From the NCBI GenBank assembly GCA_905221605.1, contig CAJNDS010000904.1, forward strand, positions 15,001 through 53,114: a stretch of DNA of 38,114 nt. The letters run 5' to 3'. The notes under the pieces are model-generated. The model saw only the letters and a program-made list of their open reading frames with translations, did no database searches and was not told the DNA's origin. The position numbers were made by a program, and so were the translations under genes. The DNA comes from Symbiodinium natans (lineage: Eukaryota > Sar > Dinophyceae > Suessiales > Symbiodiniaceae). Below are positions 16,073-29,138 of the stretch, piece after piece (within the stretch, counting starts at the first letter, position 1; each line of letters starts with the position of its first letter).

Positions 16073-18128
16073 TCTGGGATTTTATGTTTTAAGGATATTA
16101 TGCATTTTAAAATAGAAGAAAATCCTTAAAATCCGTAAAAAATAAAATCCGAGGCGCCGAATTTGGTTTTAGGAGAAGCCCCAAACGATTTAAATTTTTA
16201 AAAATCCTTAAAATCCATAAAAAATAGAATCAAAATAATTTATTTTTTAAGGATTTTAAGGATTTTATTCGATTTTAAAATGCATAAAATCCTTAAAAAA
16301 TAAATTCGGCCTCTGATTTTATTTTTTAAGGATTTTATGAATTTTAAAATAGAAGAAAATCCTTAAAATCCGTAAAAAACAAAATCCGAGGCGCCGAATT
16401 TGGTTTTAGGAGAAGCCCCAAACGATTTAAATTTTTAAAAATCCTTAAAATCCATAAAAAATAAAATCAAAATAATTTATTTTTTAAGGATTTTAAGGAT
16501 TTTATTCGATTTTAAAATGCATAAAATCCTTAAAGAATAAATTCGGCCTCTGATTTTATTTTTTAAGGATTTTATGCATTTTAAAATAGAAGAAAATCCT
16601 TAAAATCCTTAAAGAATAAAATCCGAGGCCGAATTTGGTTTTAGGAGAAGCCCCAAACGATTTAAATTTTTAAAAATCCTTAAAATCCATAAAAAATAAA
16701 ATCAAAATAATATATTTTTTAAGGATTTTAAGGATTTTATTCGATTTTAAAATGCATAAAATCCTTAAAAAAATAAATTCGGCCTCTGATTTTATTTTTT
16801 AAGGATTTTATGCATTTTAAAATAGAAGAAAATCCTTAAAATCCTTAAAAAATAAAATCCGAGGCCGAATTTGGTTTTAGGAGAAGCCCCAAACGATTTA
16901 AATTGTTAAAATCCTTAAAATCCATAAAAAATAAAATCAAAATAATTTATTTTTTAAGGCTTTTAAGGATTTTCTTCTATTTTAAAATGCATAAAATCCT
17001 TAAAAAATAATATCAGAGGCCGAATTTATTTTTTAAGGATTTTATGCATTTTAAAATCGAATAAAATCCTTAAAAGCCTTAAAAAATAAATTATTTTGAT
17101 TTTATTTTTTATGGATTTTAAGGATTTTTAAAAATTTAAATCGTTTGGGGCTTCTCCTAAAACCAAATTCGGCCTCGGATTTTATTTTTTAAGGATTTTA
17201 AGGATTTTCTTCTATTTTAAAATGCATAAAATCCTTAAAAAAAAATCAGAGGCCGAATTTATTTTTTAAGGATTTTATGCATTTTAAAATCGAATAAAAT
17301 CCTTAAAATCCTTAAAAAATAAATTATTTTGATTTTATTTTTTATGGATTTTAAGGGTTTTTAAAAATTTAAATCGTTTGGGGCTTCTCCTAAAACCAAA
17401 TTCGGCCTCGGATTTTATTTTTTAAGGATTTTAAGGATTTTCTTTTATTTTAAAATGCATAAAATCCTTAAAAAATATAATCAGAGGCCGAATTTATTTT
17501 TTAAGGATTTTATGCATTTTAAAATCGAATAAAATCCTTAAAATCCTTAAAAAATAAATATTTTGATTTTATTTTTTATGGATTTTAAGGATTTTTAAAA
17601 ATTTAAATCGTTTGGGGCTTCTCCTAAAACCAAATTCGGCCTTTCTCCTATTTTAAAATGCATAAAATCCTTAAACAATAAAATCAGAGGCCGAATTTAT
17701 TTTTTTAAGGATTTTATGCATTTTAAAATCGAATAAAATCCTTAAAATCCTTAAAAAACAAATTTTTTTGATTTTATTTTTTATGGGTTTTAAGGATTTT
17801 TAAAAATTTAAATCGTTTGGGGCTTCTCCTAAAACCAAATTCGGCCTCGGATTTTATTTTTTAAGGATTTTAAGGATTTTCTTCTATTTTAAAATGCATA
17901 AAATCCTTAAAAAATAATATCAGAGGCCGAATTTATTTTTTAAGGATTTTATGCATTTTAAAATCGAATAAAATCCTTAAAATCCTTAAAAAATAAATTA
18001 TTTTGATTTTATTTTTTATGGATTTTAAGGATTTTTAAAAATTTAAATCGTTTGGGGCTTCTCCTAAAACCAAATTCGGCGCCTCGGATTTTATTTTTTA
18101 CGGATTTTAAGGATTTTCTTCTATTTTA
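16073..18128. repeat. 2 kb AT-rich palindrome of ~235 bp units
   Basis: AGGAGAAGCC anchors occur on the plus strand at 16171, 16408, 16643 and 16879, and on the minus strand at 17149, 17382, 17616, 17821 and 18056. Spacings are 235-237 bp on the left and 205-235 bp on the right. Sums of paired anchors put the symmetry centre near 17017. The unit contains nested TTTTAAGGATTTTA palindromes and a CGAATTTGG...CCCAAACGATTTAAA block. No coding frame crosses it. A partial copy of the right end reappears just after the gap at 24817. Confidence 0.95.
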
Positions 18129-18530
18129 AATCAAGCTCCTAGGCGCCTAAGCGCCTACTTCTTCAACCCTTAAAACCTTAAACCAGTTCCTAAGCTACCC
18201 CCTGCACTAGTAGATCCTTAAACCCTAAGCTCCAAAGCTCCTAAGCTCCTCGGCGCCTACCCCCTAAACCCCTAAACCCCTAAACCCTTAAACCCTAAAC
18301 CCTAAGCTCCTGAGGTCCTAAGCACCTAAGTGCCTACCCCCTAAATCCTTAAACCCTCCTAAGCTCCTAAGCTCCTAAGCGCCTAAGCGCCTACCCTTAA
18401 ACCTTAAATCAAACCCTATACTCCTAGGCTCCGAAATCCTTAAACCTAAACCCTAAACCCTAAACCCTAAACCCTAAGCTCCTAAGCTCCTAAGAGCCTC
18501 AGCGCCTACCCCCTAACCCTGAGACCCCGG
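18129..18530. repeat. CTCCTAAGCGCCTA / CCCTAAA mixed repeat
   Basis: Short words CTCCTAAG, GCGCCTA and CCCCCTAAACCC alternate, with a perfect CCCTAAA stretch at 18447-18477. The same stretch recurs at 24966-25368. Confidence 0.88.
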
Positions 18531-18619
18531 GACACCTTTTTAGATTGGAAAAATCCTTGCCTTCTTCTACGCTGAAATTTTCTAGGTTTTAAGGATGTTA
18601 AGAGATTTTAATATTTAAA

Positions 18620-18905
18620 AGGAGCTTTCGTTTTTGAGGTTGAGGGCACGCTAGGGCTGACAAAAACCCTATGCTAGGGTTTACAACAAATTAAAACCCT
18701 TTCGCTTGAACGTGTTTACAAACACACCTTCGTTTTCGAGGATGGGGGCACACCCAGGCTTACAAAAATCCCGTCGTTTTTGAAGTTTAGGACACACTAG
18801 GGTTTACGCAAAAACGCAGGCGCACCAGGTTGACAAACAAACCTTTCGTTTTTTGATGTTGAGGACATATCAAGGTTCAAATCGAACCTTTTCGTTAAAG
18901 CAATG
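18620..18905. repeat. Diverged CTTTCGTTTTTGAGG minisatellite
   Basis: Five to six units with CTTTCGTTTT, a GGnCACACnAGG middle and TTTACAAAnAAACC end start near 18628, 18701, 18729, 18774, 18845 and 18891. Unit length varies because of deletions. The repeat recurs at 25457-25742. Confidence 0.7.
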
Positions 18906-19167
18906 ATGGTGCTTTAAGGTTTTGCAAAACAACAACGTTCCTTAACGTTGTTGCAGTCTTACTTTTTCAATGCTTCAAGATCTTTACCAGGCTACAAGAA
19001 GTGCTGTTTGCATCGTTCAGTTACAGTGATTGCGCCCAATGTGATATCTTGAGCCTCCCAAATATTATGAAAAAATGAAGACCTGAATTCAAAATACTAT
19101 AAAAAATGAAGACCTGAATTCAATTATTCAAAATGTTCAAATTATGGGCTCTCTAAAAGACTTAACA

Positions 19168-19255
19168 CCCTTTAAATAGCTCAGTGTGGTTCTTTTATTC
19201 ATCGTATCTCTCTCCATCTTTTTCTCTTTCGCTCTCGCTTTCTCTCTGTCTCTCC

Positions 19256-19295
<40 letters not shown>

Positions 19296-22098
19296 CCCTC
19301 TCTCTTCTCTTTGTCTCTGTCTCTCTCTGTCTCTCTCCTTCTCTGCCTCCTTCCCTCCTTCCTGCCATCATTCCTTTCTCTTCCCCTCTTCCTTCTTCTT
19401 GTTCTTTCCTCTTTCCTCCTCGCCCCTCCCGTTTTTTACTTGCCATTCAACATCCTTCAAGAAGTGTCCCCTTTTGCCCTTTCGCGGTCTTCTCTCAAAC
19501 CCCTGGGAGGCCCTTTCAGGGAGCCCCTTCAAGGAACCCGAAAACGGCGGGGCCCTGGTGGATATTGAAAGAAGCAGATTCGCAGAAGGAGGGAAGGAGA
19601 ACGACAGACACGGAGCAAGAGATAGAGAAACAGAAAAAAGGAGAGAGAGAAGCAACTGTCCTCTCCAAGCTGTTTTCAGAGTGGCCCCAAAGACTGGGGT
19701 GGGCGTGAGTTCGCCCCTTGCCACTCGAAAGCCTCCCTTTCTTGAAAGAAACAAGAGGCAGGAACCCCTTCTGTCAAAGAATCCGTGTCAGAAGACAAAA
19801 GGATACTGCGATAGCCCCTCATTCGTATTTTAATTCCTCCCAAATGCTTTCGGCTCTTTTGCTTGATAGATGAGTGGGTCCGTCCGCTCCGATTGAAATG
19901 AGAGAGTTTATTTTCTTAGAATGAACCGTTCCGTGTATTCTTAATCAGAGGTAGCCCTGCCTATGCTGAATACAGATGAGGGCGTTGTCCTGGAAGGCCC
20001 TCCTGTTCTAAGGAACACCGTGAACGATAGAACCCTTCATTTGAAAAGGAATCAACGAGTCCATCCAGTATTTCAATAAATGACAGGATTTCGTTGTTCT
20101 TCGGAATGCTATTGTCTTTAAGAAGCTTTCTTTCTCCTTCCTTTCGTTTTCGCTCTTCGTGCGCCCGCTTTCTGCACTCTCCCTTTCTTGTGTCCCTTTT
20201 GCGGCCCTTTCTTCCTCTGTTCCTTTTGTCATTAAGTAGGGGGGGTAGAAGAAGGGCAAGGTTAAGCAAGGAGAATGAAGGGAATGATATGATGGAAGGA
20301 GGACTTCTCCAGCTCCTCGTAACTACTTCTCTACATGTCTCTGTGTGGTTTTTCTTCTTGGCAATATGGGGGCTCTTGGAGGCCCCTGGGAGACGCTCTC
20401 TGAAGGCCGCCCGAAACTCTTGGGGCGGCTCAGAGGGGTTTGGAGTGTGTGGAAAGAGGCAGTGCGGGACCATGTCCAGAACAGGACCCATCGTTTGTAC
20501 AGGGTCCGCCTCGTAAAGTCAGAAAGGATGAGCAATTGAACAGAAAACGCCGGGGGGCACCGGAGTGAGAGAGATGGAGACAGATAGAGAAGCAAAGAGA
20601 AGGAGACAACAATTAGGGAGAAGAGGAAGAAGGAAGACAGTGAAAGAGCGACAGATAGGGGAACAGGGTGAAGGAAACAAAAACAATGAAGGAGAGGAAG
20701 AAGGAAGCGATGGTGAAAAGAGGGCCGCTTGGAGAACAAAAAGGGGTCAAGCAGGACACTTGTTTTTGTTATCCACTGTTCCTTTTCCTCACCCCTTACA
20801 CTTATGTCCCGAGCATTGCTCACGCCTTTCTTCCACGGTCTTTGTCCTTCATTTCTCCTCTCTATCTCTCTATCTTCCCTCTAGCTCTCCTTCCTTTCTT
20901 TTCCATGTTCGTTCTCCTCCTTGACCCCGCTCTCGCTTTTCTCGTGTCCAGCCCATGAGCCTTTCCTCTTCTGTTCCTTTTGCCATTAAGTGGGGGGATA
21001 GAAAAGGCAAGGTTAAGCAAGGAGAAGGAAGGGCATTATAAGATGGCGGACTATGATCTGTCTCTTTCTGCGAGGAAAGGAAGAGGTGAGGGAGGGGAGG
21101 AGAGGCAATGTCTCATGTCGAGCTGGGAGGGAGGGTTGGATGCTACTGGAAGCTCTAGCCTCTAAAGGCCCCTACATTCGGGAGGCTCCCGGGAGCCCCT
21201 GCCAACTCCCGAGGCCCCTGAGACACAGCAACATTGGGATGGGATAGGGTATCTCTCGCTTCCTCTTCTTTTTTTCCTCATTTCTTGCTTGTTCCATCCT
21301 TTCTCACTCGATTTCGCCCCCCCCCCCCCTCTCTGTGTTCCGCCTTCGCCCGCCTTGTTCCATGCCCTGCCCTTCCCTCCTTTCCACATCCTTCTCAAAC
21401 GAGAAAGCAAGAGAACGATGAGAAGGAGAGGTGTCTCTGTCACTTTTCTCATCCGCTTTCACCCCTTCCCTCTCACCACTCCATGCTCTATGCTAAGAAA
21501 GGAATAGGAGAGGAAGAGAGGAGTGGGAGGAAGAAGATTGGCAGAGGAAAAAGGGACTTCTTCCCTTTCATTTAGCTTTGGTTTACGGTATCCCAAACAC
21601 CAAAATACAGATGGGTCTTTGGGAGGGGGGCTTGAAAATGCTACGGACTTTAGCAGAGCATATGAAATATTGAACTACTGGACCCCATCGCCGAGTAAGC
21701 GCTCCAGCTGCTTAATCGGCCCTGGGTTGGAAGCTTAAAGATTGACGATGCCGGGAAGCTCTCCCCGCGCATCTTCAGTCCTGATCCTTCGGCCTCAAGG
21801 CCGATTGAGCGCTCCACCTGCTTAATCGGCCCTGGGTTTGAAGATTGAACATGCCCGGGAACTCTCCCCGGAGCACCTTCAATCCTAGATTCTCAACCCT
21901 GGGCCGGTTAGGCAGATGAAGTGCTTAATCGGCAGGGGTTTGGTGTTGAAGATACTCCGGGGAGAGTTCCCCGGCATATTCAATATTCAATCTTCAATCC
22001 AAGGGCCGATTAAGCAGCAGGTGGAGTGCTTAATCGGCCCTGTGTTTGAAGATTGAAGATTGAAGATGCCCGGGAATTCTCCCCGGAGCATCTTCATA
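19168..22098. repeat. 2.9 kb tandem unit I (CT/GA-rich)
   Basis: The unit starts at CCCTTTAAATAGCTCAGTGT and ends just before the same phrase at 22099. It holds a (CT)n block (19195-19345), purine- or pyrimidine-biased DNA, and a palindrome cluster at its end (21690-22098). Frames of 60-215 codons occur on both strands, but their composition follows the CT/GA bias. No function is visible. Whether any of it is transcribed cannot be seen. Confidence 0.88.
21690..22098. repeat. Palindrome cluster, copy 1
   Basis: Alternating modules: TGCTTAATCGGCCCTGGGTT (or its complement), TTGAAGATTGAA, and the hairpin CCCGGGAACTCTCCCCGG or its complement CCGGGGAGAGTTCCCCGG. Orientation flips between neighbouring modules. 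Copies of the cluster lie at 28567-28975 and 33205-33665. Confidence 0.9.
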
Positions 22099-22174
22099 CC
22101 CTTTAAATAGCTGAGTGTGGTTCTTTTATTCATCGTATCTCTCTCCATCTTTTTCTCTTTCGCTTTCGCTCTCG

Positions 22175-22216
<42 letters not shown>

Positions 22217-23672
22217 CCCTCTCTCTTCTCTTTGTCTCTGTCTCTCTCTGTCTCTCTCCCTCTCTGCCTCCTTCCCTCCTTCCTGCCATCATTCCTTTCT
22301 CTTCACCTCTTCCTTCTTCTTGTTCTTTCCTCTTTCATCCTCGCCCCTCCCGTTTTTTACTTGCCATTCAACATCCTTCAAGAAGTGTCCCCTTTTGCCC
22401 TTTCGCGGTCTTCTCTCAAACCCCTGGGAGGCCCTTTCAGGGAGCCCCTTCAAGGAACCCGAAAACGGCGGGGCCCTGGTGGATATTGAAAGAAGCAGAT
22501 TCGCAGAAGAAGGAGAACGACAGACACGGAGCAAGAGATAGAGAAACAGAAAAAGGAGAGAGAAGCAACTGTCCTCTCCAAGCTGTTTTCAGAGTGGCCC
22601 CAAAGACTGGGGTGGGCGTGAGTTCGCCACTTGCCACTCGAAAGTCTCCCTTTCTTGAAAGAAACAAGAGGCAGGAACCCCTTCTGTCAAAGAATCCGTG
22701 TCAGAAGACAAAAGGATACTGCGATAGCCCCTCATTCGTATTTTAATTCCTCCCAAATGCTTTCGGCTCTTTTCTTGATAGATGAGTGGGTCCGTCCGCT
22801 CCGATTGAAATGAGAGAGTTTATTTTCTTAGAATGAACCGTTCCGTGTATTCTTAATCAGAGGTAGCCCTGCCTATGTTGAATACAGATGAGGGCGTTGT
22901 CCTGAAAGGCCCTCCTGTTCTAAGGAACACCGTGAACGATAGAACCCTTCATTTGAAAAGGAATCAACGAGTCCATCCAGTATTTCAATAAATGACAGGA
23001 TTTCGTTGTTCTTCGGAATGCTATTGTCTTTAAGAAGCTTTCTTTCTCCTTCCTTTCGTTTTCGCTCTTCGTGCGGCCGCTTTCTGCACTCTCCCTTTCT
23101 TGTGTCCCTATTGCGGCCCTTTCTTCCTCTGTTCCTTTTGTCATTAAGTAGGGGGGGGGGTAGAAGAAGGGCAAGGTTAAGCAAGGAGAATGAAGGGAAT
23201 GATATGATGGAAGGAGGACTTCTCCAGCTCCTCGTAACTACTTCTCTACATGTCTCTGTGTGGTTTTTCTTCTTGGCAGGCAATATGGGGGCTCTTGGAG
23301 GCCCCTGGGAGACGCTCTCTGAAGGCCGCCCGAAACTCTTGGGGCGGCTCAGAGGGGTCTGGAGTGTGTGGAAAGAGGCAGTGCGGGACCATGTCCAGAA
23401 CAGGACCCATCGTTTGTACAGGGTCCGCCTCGTAAAGTCAGAAAGGATGAGCAATTGAACAGAAAACGCCGGGGAGCACCGGAGTGAGAGAGATGGAGAC
23501 AGATAGAGAAGCAAAGAGAAGGAGACAACAATTAGGGAGAAGAGGAAGAAGGAAGACAGTGGAAGAGCGACAGATAGGGGAACAGGGTGAAGGAAACAAA
23601 AACAATGAAGGAGAGGAAGAAGGAAGCGATGGTGAAAAGAGGTCCGCTTGGAGAACAAAAAGGGGTCAAGCA

Positions 23673-24014
23673 GGACACTTGTTTTTGTTATCCACTGTTC
23701 CTTTTCCTCACCCCTTACACTTATGTCCCGAGCATTGCTCACGCCTTTCTTCCACGGTCTTTGTCCTTCATTTCTCCTCTCTATCTCTCTATCTTCCCTC
23801 TAGCTCTCCTTCCTTTCTTTTCCATGTTCGTTCTCCTCCTTGAGGACACTTGTTTTTGTTATCCACTGTTCCTTTTCCTCACCCCTTACACTTATGTCCC
23901 GAGCATTGCTCACGCCTTTCTTCCACGGTCTTTGTCCTTCATTTCTCCTCTCTATCTCTCTATCTTCCCTCTAGCTCTCCTTCCTTTCTTTTCCATGTTC
24001 GTTCTCTTCCTTGA
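23673..24014. repeat. Exact-length 171 bp tandem duplication
   Basis: GGACACTTGTTTTTGTTATC starts at 23673 and again at 23844. The two 171 bp copies are almost identical. The duplication is absent from units I, III and IV, so it is recent. Confidence 0.95.
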
Positions 24015-24482
24015 CCCCGCTCTCGCTTTTCTCGTGTCCAGCCCATGAGCCTTTCCTCTTCTGTTCCTTTTGCCATTAAGTGGGGGGATAGAAAAGGCAA
24101 GGTTAAGCAAGGAGAATGAAGGGCATTATAAGATTGCGGACTATGGTCTGTCTCTTTCTGCGAGGAAAGGAAGAGGTGAGGGGAGGGGAGGAGAGGCAAT
24201 GTCTCATGTCGAGCTGGGAGGGAGGGTTGGATGCTACTGGAAGCTCTAGCCTCTAAAGGCCCCTGCATTCGGGAGGCCCCTGAGATAGCAACATTGGGAT
24301 GGGATAGGGTATCTCTCGCTTCCTCTTCTGAGCCATGTTTCCTCACCCCGACGGCGGAGGCCTCCACGTGGGCGATGGAAGGGACTCAGCTAGGGGTAAG
24401 GTAGTGCCCCTACTGAGACCAACTCCATACCCTGAGGGGTGTCACCTTTGTCACTTTGGTTGGTTACAGTTTGGTGGGCCGT

Positions 24483-24716
24483 TTATACTGATGGGGTGAG
24501 AGTGCCGCCAATTCTCTTAACGGCATCCGCACTCTTGCGGTCTTGCTCCACTGGTCCCGTGCCATTGGGTTTCTTTGTTCGGGGGAAGGTGTTGGGGGGG
24601 GTGCTCATGGAGTGCCTTCGCCGCCTTCTCTCGAAGCGGTGTCGTGTCGGGCAGCTTCCTGGGTGGGCTGTCGGACGAAGATACTCTCGGTCAAGTTCTT
24701 CTCGAGGTTTTTGCGG
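24483..24716 (-). CDS. Partial copy of the insertion-borne frame, cut by the gap
   Basis: This matches the C-terminal half of the minus-strand frame at 31234-31713 and ends at the same stop. The N-terminal part is lost in the N run. One visible difference inside the frame would change a proline to threonine (plus strand GGTGTT here, GGGGTT in the other copy). Confidence 0.25.
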   Translation of the reverse strand, partial: PQKPREELDREYLRPTAHPGSCPTRHRFERRRRRHSMSTPPNTFPRTKKPNGTGPVEQDRKSADAVKRIGGTLTPSV

Positions 24717-24816
24717 NNNNNNNNNNNNNNNNNNNNNNNNNNNNNNNNNNNNNNNNNNNNNNNNNNNNNNNNNNNNNNNNNNNNNNNNNNNNNNNNNNNN
24801 NNNNNNNNNNNNNNNN
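24717..24816. other. Assembly gap of exactly 100 N
   Basis: One hundred N is the usual placeholder for a gap of unknown size. Sequence on both sides belongs to the same near-identical 6.7 kb segment. Confidence 0.99.
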
Positions 24817-26092
24817 AAATCCTTAAAAAATAAATTATTTTGATTTTATTTTTTATGGATTTTAAGGATTTTTAAAAATTTAAATCGTTTGGGGCTTCTC
24901 CTAAAACCAAATTCGGCGCCTCGGATTTTATTTTTTACGGATTTTAAGGATTTTCTTCTATTTTAAATCAAGCTCCTAGGCGCCTAAGCGCCTACTTCTT
25001 CAACCCTTAAAACCTTAAACCAGTTCCTAAGCTACCCCCTGCACTAGTAGATCCTTAAACCCTAAGCTCCAAAGCTCCTAAGCTCCTCGGCGCCTACCCC
25101 CTAAACCCCTAAACCCCTAAACCCTTAAACCCTAAACCCTAAGCTCCTGAGGTCCTAAGCACCTAAGTGCCTACCCCCTAAATCCTTAAACCCTCCTAAG
25201 CTCCTAAGCTCCTAAGCGCCTAAGCGCCTACCCTTAAACCTTAAATCAAACCCTATACTCCTAGGCTCCGAAATCCTTAAACCTAAACCCTAAACCCTAA
25301 ACCCTAAACCCTAAGCTCCTAAGCTCCTAAGAGCCTCAGCGCCTACCCCCTAACCCTGAGACCCCGGGACACCTTTTTAGATTGGAAAAATCCTTGCCTT
25401 CTTCTACGCTGAAATTTTCTAGGTTTTAAGGATGTTAAGAGATTTTAATATTTAAAAGGAGCTTTCGTTTTTGAGGTTGAGGGCACGCTAGGGCTGACAA
25501 AAACCCTATGCTAGTGTTTACAACAAATTAAAACCCTTTCGCTTGAACGTGTTTACAAACACACCTTCGTTTTCGAGGATGGGGGCACACCCAGGCTTAC
25601 AAAAATCCCGTCGTTTTTGAAGTTTAGGACACACTAGGGTTTACGCAAAAACGCAGGCGCACCAGGTTGACAAACAAACCTTTCGTTTTTTGATGTTGAG
25701 GACATATCAAGGTTCAAATCGAACCTTTTCGTTAAAGCAATGATGGTGCTTTAAGGTTTTGCAAAACAACAACGTTCCTTAACGTTGTTGCAGTCTTACT
25801 TTTTCAATGCTTCAAGATCTTTACCAGGCTACAAGAAGTGCTGTTTGCATCGTTCAGTTACAGTGATTGCGCCCAATGTGATATCTTGAGCCTCCCAAAT
25901 ATTATGAAAAAATGAAGACCTGAATTCAAAATACTATAAAAAATGAAGACCTGAATTCAATTATTCAAAATGTTCAAATTATGGGCTCTCTAAAAGACTT
26001 AACACCCTTTAAATAGCTCAGTGTGGTTCTTTTATTCATCGTATCTCTCTCCATCTTTTTCTCTTTCGCTCTCGCTTTCTCTCTGTCTCTCC

Positions 26093-26132
<40 letters not shown>

Positions 26133-29039
26133 CCCTCTCTCTTCTCTTTGTCTCTGTCTCTCTCTGTCTCTCTCCTTCTCTGCCTCCTTCCCTCCTTCCT
26201 GCCATCATTCCTTTCTCTTCCCCTCTTCCTTCTTCTTGTTCTTTCCTCTTTCCTCCTCGCCCCTCCCGTTTTTTACTTGCCATTCAACATCCTTCAAGAA
26301 GTGTCCCCTTTTGCCCTTTCGCGGTCTTCTCTCAAACCCCTGGCAGGCCCTTTCAGGGAGCCCCTTCAAGGAACCCGAAAACGGCGGGGCCCTGGTGGAT
26401 ATTGAAAGAAGCAGATTCGCAGAAGGAGGGAAGGAGAACGACAGACACGGAGCAAGAGATAGAGAAACAGAAAAAGGAGAGAGAAGCAACTGTCCTCTCC
26501 AAGCTGTTTTCAGAGTGGCCCCAAAGACTGGGGTGGGCGTGAGTTCGCCCCTTGCCACTCGAAAGCCTCCCTTTCTTGAAAGAAACAAGAGGCAGGAACC
26601 CCTTCTGTCAAAGAATCCGTGTCAGAAGACAAAAGGATACTGCGATAGCCCCTCATTCGTATTTTAATTCCTCCCAAATGCTTTCGGCTCTTTTCTTGAT
26701 AGATGAGTGGGTCCGTCCGCTCCGATTGAAATGAGAGAGTTTATTTTCTTAGAATGAACCGTTCCGTGTATTCTTAATCAGAGGTAGCCCTGCCTATGTT
26801 GAATACAGATGAGGGCGTTGTTCTGAAAGGCCCTCCTGTTCTAAGGAACACCGTGAACGATAGAACCCTTCATTTGAAAAGGAATCAACGAGTCCATCCA
26901 GTATTTCAATAAATGACAGGATTTCGTTGTTCTCGGAATGCTATTGTCTTTAAGAAGCTTTCTTTCTCCTTCCTTTCGTTTTCGCTCTTCGTGCGCCCGC
27001 TTTCTGCACTCTCCCTTTCTTGTGTCCCTTTTGCGGCCCTTTCTTCCTCTGTTCCTTTTGTCATTAAGTAGGGGGGGGGGTAGAAGAAGGGCAAGGTTAA
27101 GCAAGGAGAATGAAGGGAATGATATGATGGAAGGAGGACTTCTCCAGCTCCTCGTAACTACTTCTCTACATGTCTCTGTGTGGTTTTTCTTCTTGGCAAT
27201 ATGGGGGCTCTTGGAGGCCCCTGGGAGACGCTCTCTGAAGGCCGCCCGAAACTCTTGGGGCGGCTCAGAGGGGTTTGGAGTGTGTGGAAAGAGGCAGTGC
27301 GGGACCATGTCCAGAACAGGACCCATCGTTTGTACAGGGTCCGCCTCGTAAAGTCAGAAAGGATGAGCAATTGAACAGAAAACGCCGGGGGGCACCGGAG
27401 TGAGAGAGATGGAGACAGATAGAGAAGCAAAGAGAAGGAGACAACAATTAGGGAGAAGAGGAAGAAGGAAGACAGTGAAAGAGCGACAGATAGGGGAACA
27501 GGGTGAAGGAAACAAAAACAATGAAGGAGAGGAAGAAGGAAGCGATGGTGAAAAGAGGGCCGCTTGGAGAACAAAAAGGGGTCAAGCAGGACACTTGTTT
27601 TTGTTATCCACTGTTCCTTTTCCTCACCCCTTACACTTATGTCCCGAGCATTGCTCACGCCTTTCTTCCACGGTCTTTGTCCTTCATTTCTCCTCTCTAT
27701 CTCTCTATCTTCCCTCTAGCTCTCCTTCCTTTCTTTTCCATGTTCGTTCTCCTCCTTGACCCCGCTCTCGCTTTTCTCGTGTCCAGCCCATGAGCCTTTC
27801 CTCTTCTGTTCCTTTTGCCATTAAGTGGGGGGATAGAAAAGGCAAGGTTAAGCAAGGAGAAGGAAGGGCATTATAAGATGGCGGACTATGATCTGTCTCT
27901 TTCTGCGAGGAAAGGAAGAGGTGAGGGAGGGGAGGAGAGGCAATGTCTCATGTCGAGCTGGGAGGGAGGGTTGGATGCTACTGGAAGCTCTAGCCTCTAA
28001 AGGCCCCTACATTCGGGAGGCTCCCGGGAGCCCCTGCCAACTCCCGAGGCCCCTGAGACACAGCAACATTGGGATGGGATAGGGTATCTCTCGCTTCCTC
28101 TTCTTTTTTTCCTCATTTCTTGCTTGTTCCATCCTTTCTCACTCGATTTCGCCCCCCCCCCCCTCTCTGTGTTCCGCCTTCGCCCCCCTTGTTCCATGCC
28201 CTGCCCTTCCCTCCTTTCCACATCCTTCTCAAACGAGAAAGCAAGAGAACGATGAGAAGGAGAGGTGAGAGGGACGAAAAAGGCAAGGAAATGAAGATTT
28301 CGCCCTGCCCTCTCTGTCACTTTTCTCATCCGCTTTCACCCCTTCCCTCTCACCACTCCATGCTCTATGCTAAGAAAGGAATAGGAGAGGAAGAGAGGAG
28401 TGGGAGGAAGAAGATTGGCAGAGGAAAAAGGGACTTCTTCCCTTTCATTTAGCTTTGGTTTACGGTATCCCAAACACCAAAATACAGATGGGTCTTTGGG
28501 AGGGGGGCTTGAAAATGCTACGGACTTTAGCAGAGCATATGAAATATTGAACTACTGGACCCCATCGCCGAGTAAGCGCTCCAGCTGCTTAATCGGCCCT
28601 GGGTTGGAAGCTTAAAGATTGACGATGCCGGGAAGCTCTCCCCGCGCATCTTCAGTCCTGATCCTTCGGCCTCAAGGCCGATTGAGCGCTCCACCTGCTT
28701 AATCGGCCCTGGGTTTGAAGATTGAACATGCCCGGGAACTCTCCCCGGAGCACCTTCAATCCTAGATTCTCAACCCTGGGCCGGTTAGGCAGATGAAGTG
28801 CTTAATCGGCAGGGGTTTGGTGTTGAAGATACTCCGGGGAGAGTTCCCCGGCATATTCAATATTCAATCTTCAATCCAAGGGCCGATTAAGCAGCAGGTG
28901 GAGTGCTTAATCGGCCCTGTGTTTGAAGATTGAAGATTGAAGATGCCCGGGAATTCTCCCCGGAGCATCTTCACACCCTTTAAATAGCTGAGTGTGGTTC
29001 TTTTATTCATCGTATCTCTCTCCATCTTTTTCTCTTTCG

Positions 29040-29138
<99 letters not shown>

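Larger units (their letters stand above)
17980..24716. repeat. Segmental copy 1, runs into the assembly gap
   Basis: From 17980 to the gap the sequence is nearly identical to 24817-31467. The offset is 6837 at the start and 6751 at the end. The difference comes from a 42 bp stretch missing here near 21432, a 171 bp tandem duplication present only here, CT-run length differences and a few small indels. Confidence 0.95.
22099..24716. repeat. 2.9 kb-type tandem unit II, truncated by the gap
   Basis: Starts with the same phrase as unit I. It follows unit I to about 24330, then carries the left part of the 1.7 kb insertion until the gap. It lacks about 30 bp present in unit I near 21180-21215 (CTCCCGGGAGCCCCTGCC). 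Confidence 0.88.

Noticed and set aside
18868-18887. tRNA T-arm-like GGTTCAAATCGAACC
   Set aside because: The five-base stem expected around TTCAAAT does not pair, and no anticodon or acceptor arm is present upstream on either strand.
20345-20539. A 64-codon plus-strand frame (WETLSEGRPKLLGRLRGVWS) kept in all four units
   Set aside because: It looks more protein-like than its neighbours, but the copies are too similar to show constraint and the minus strand is open across it as well.
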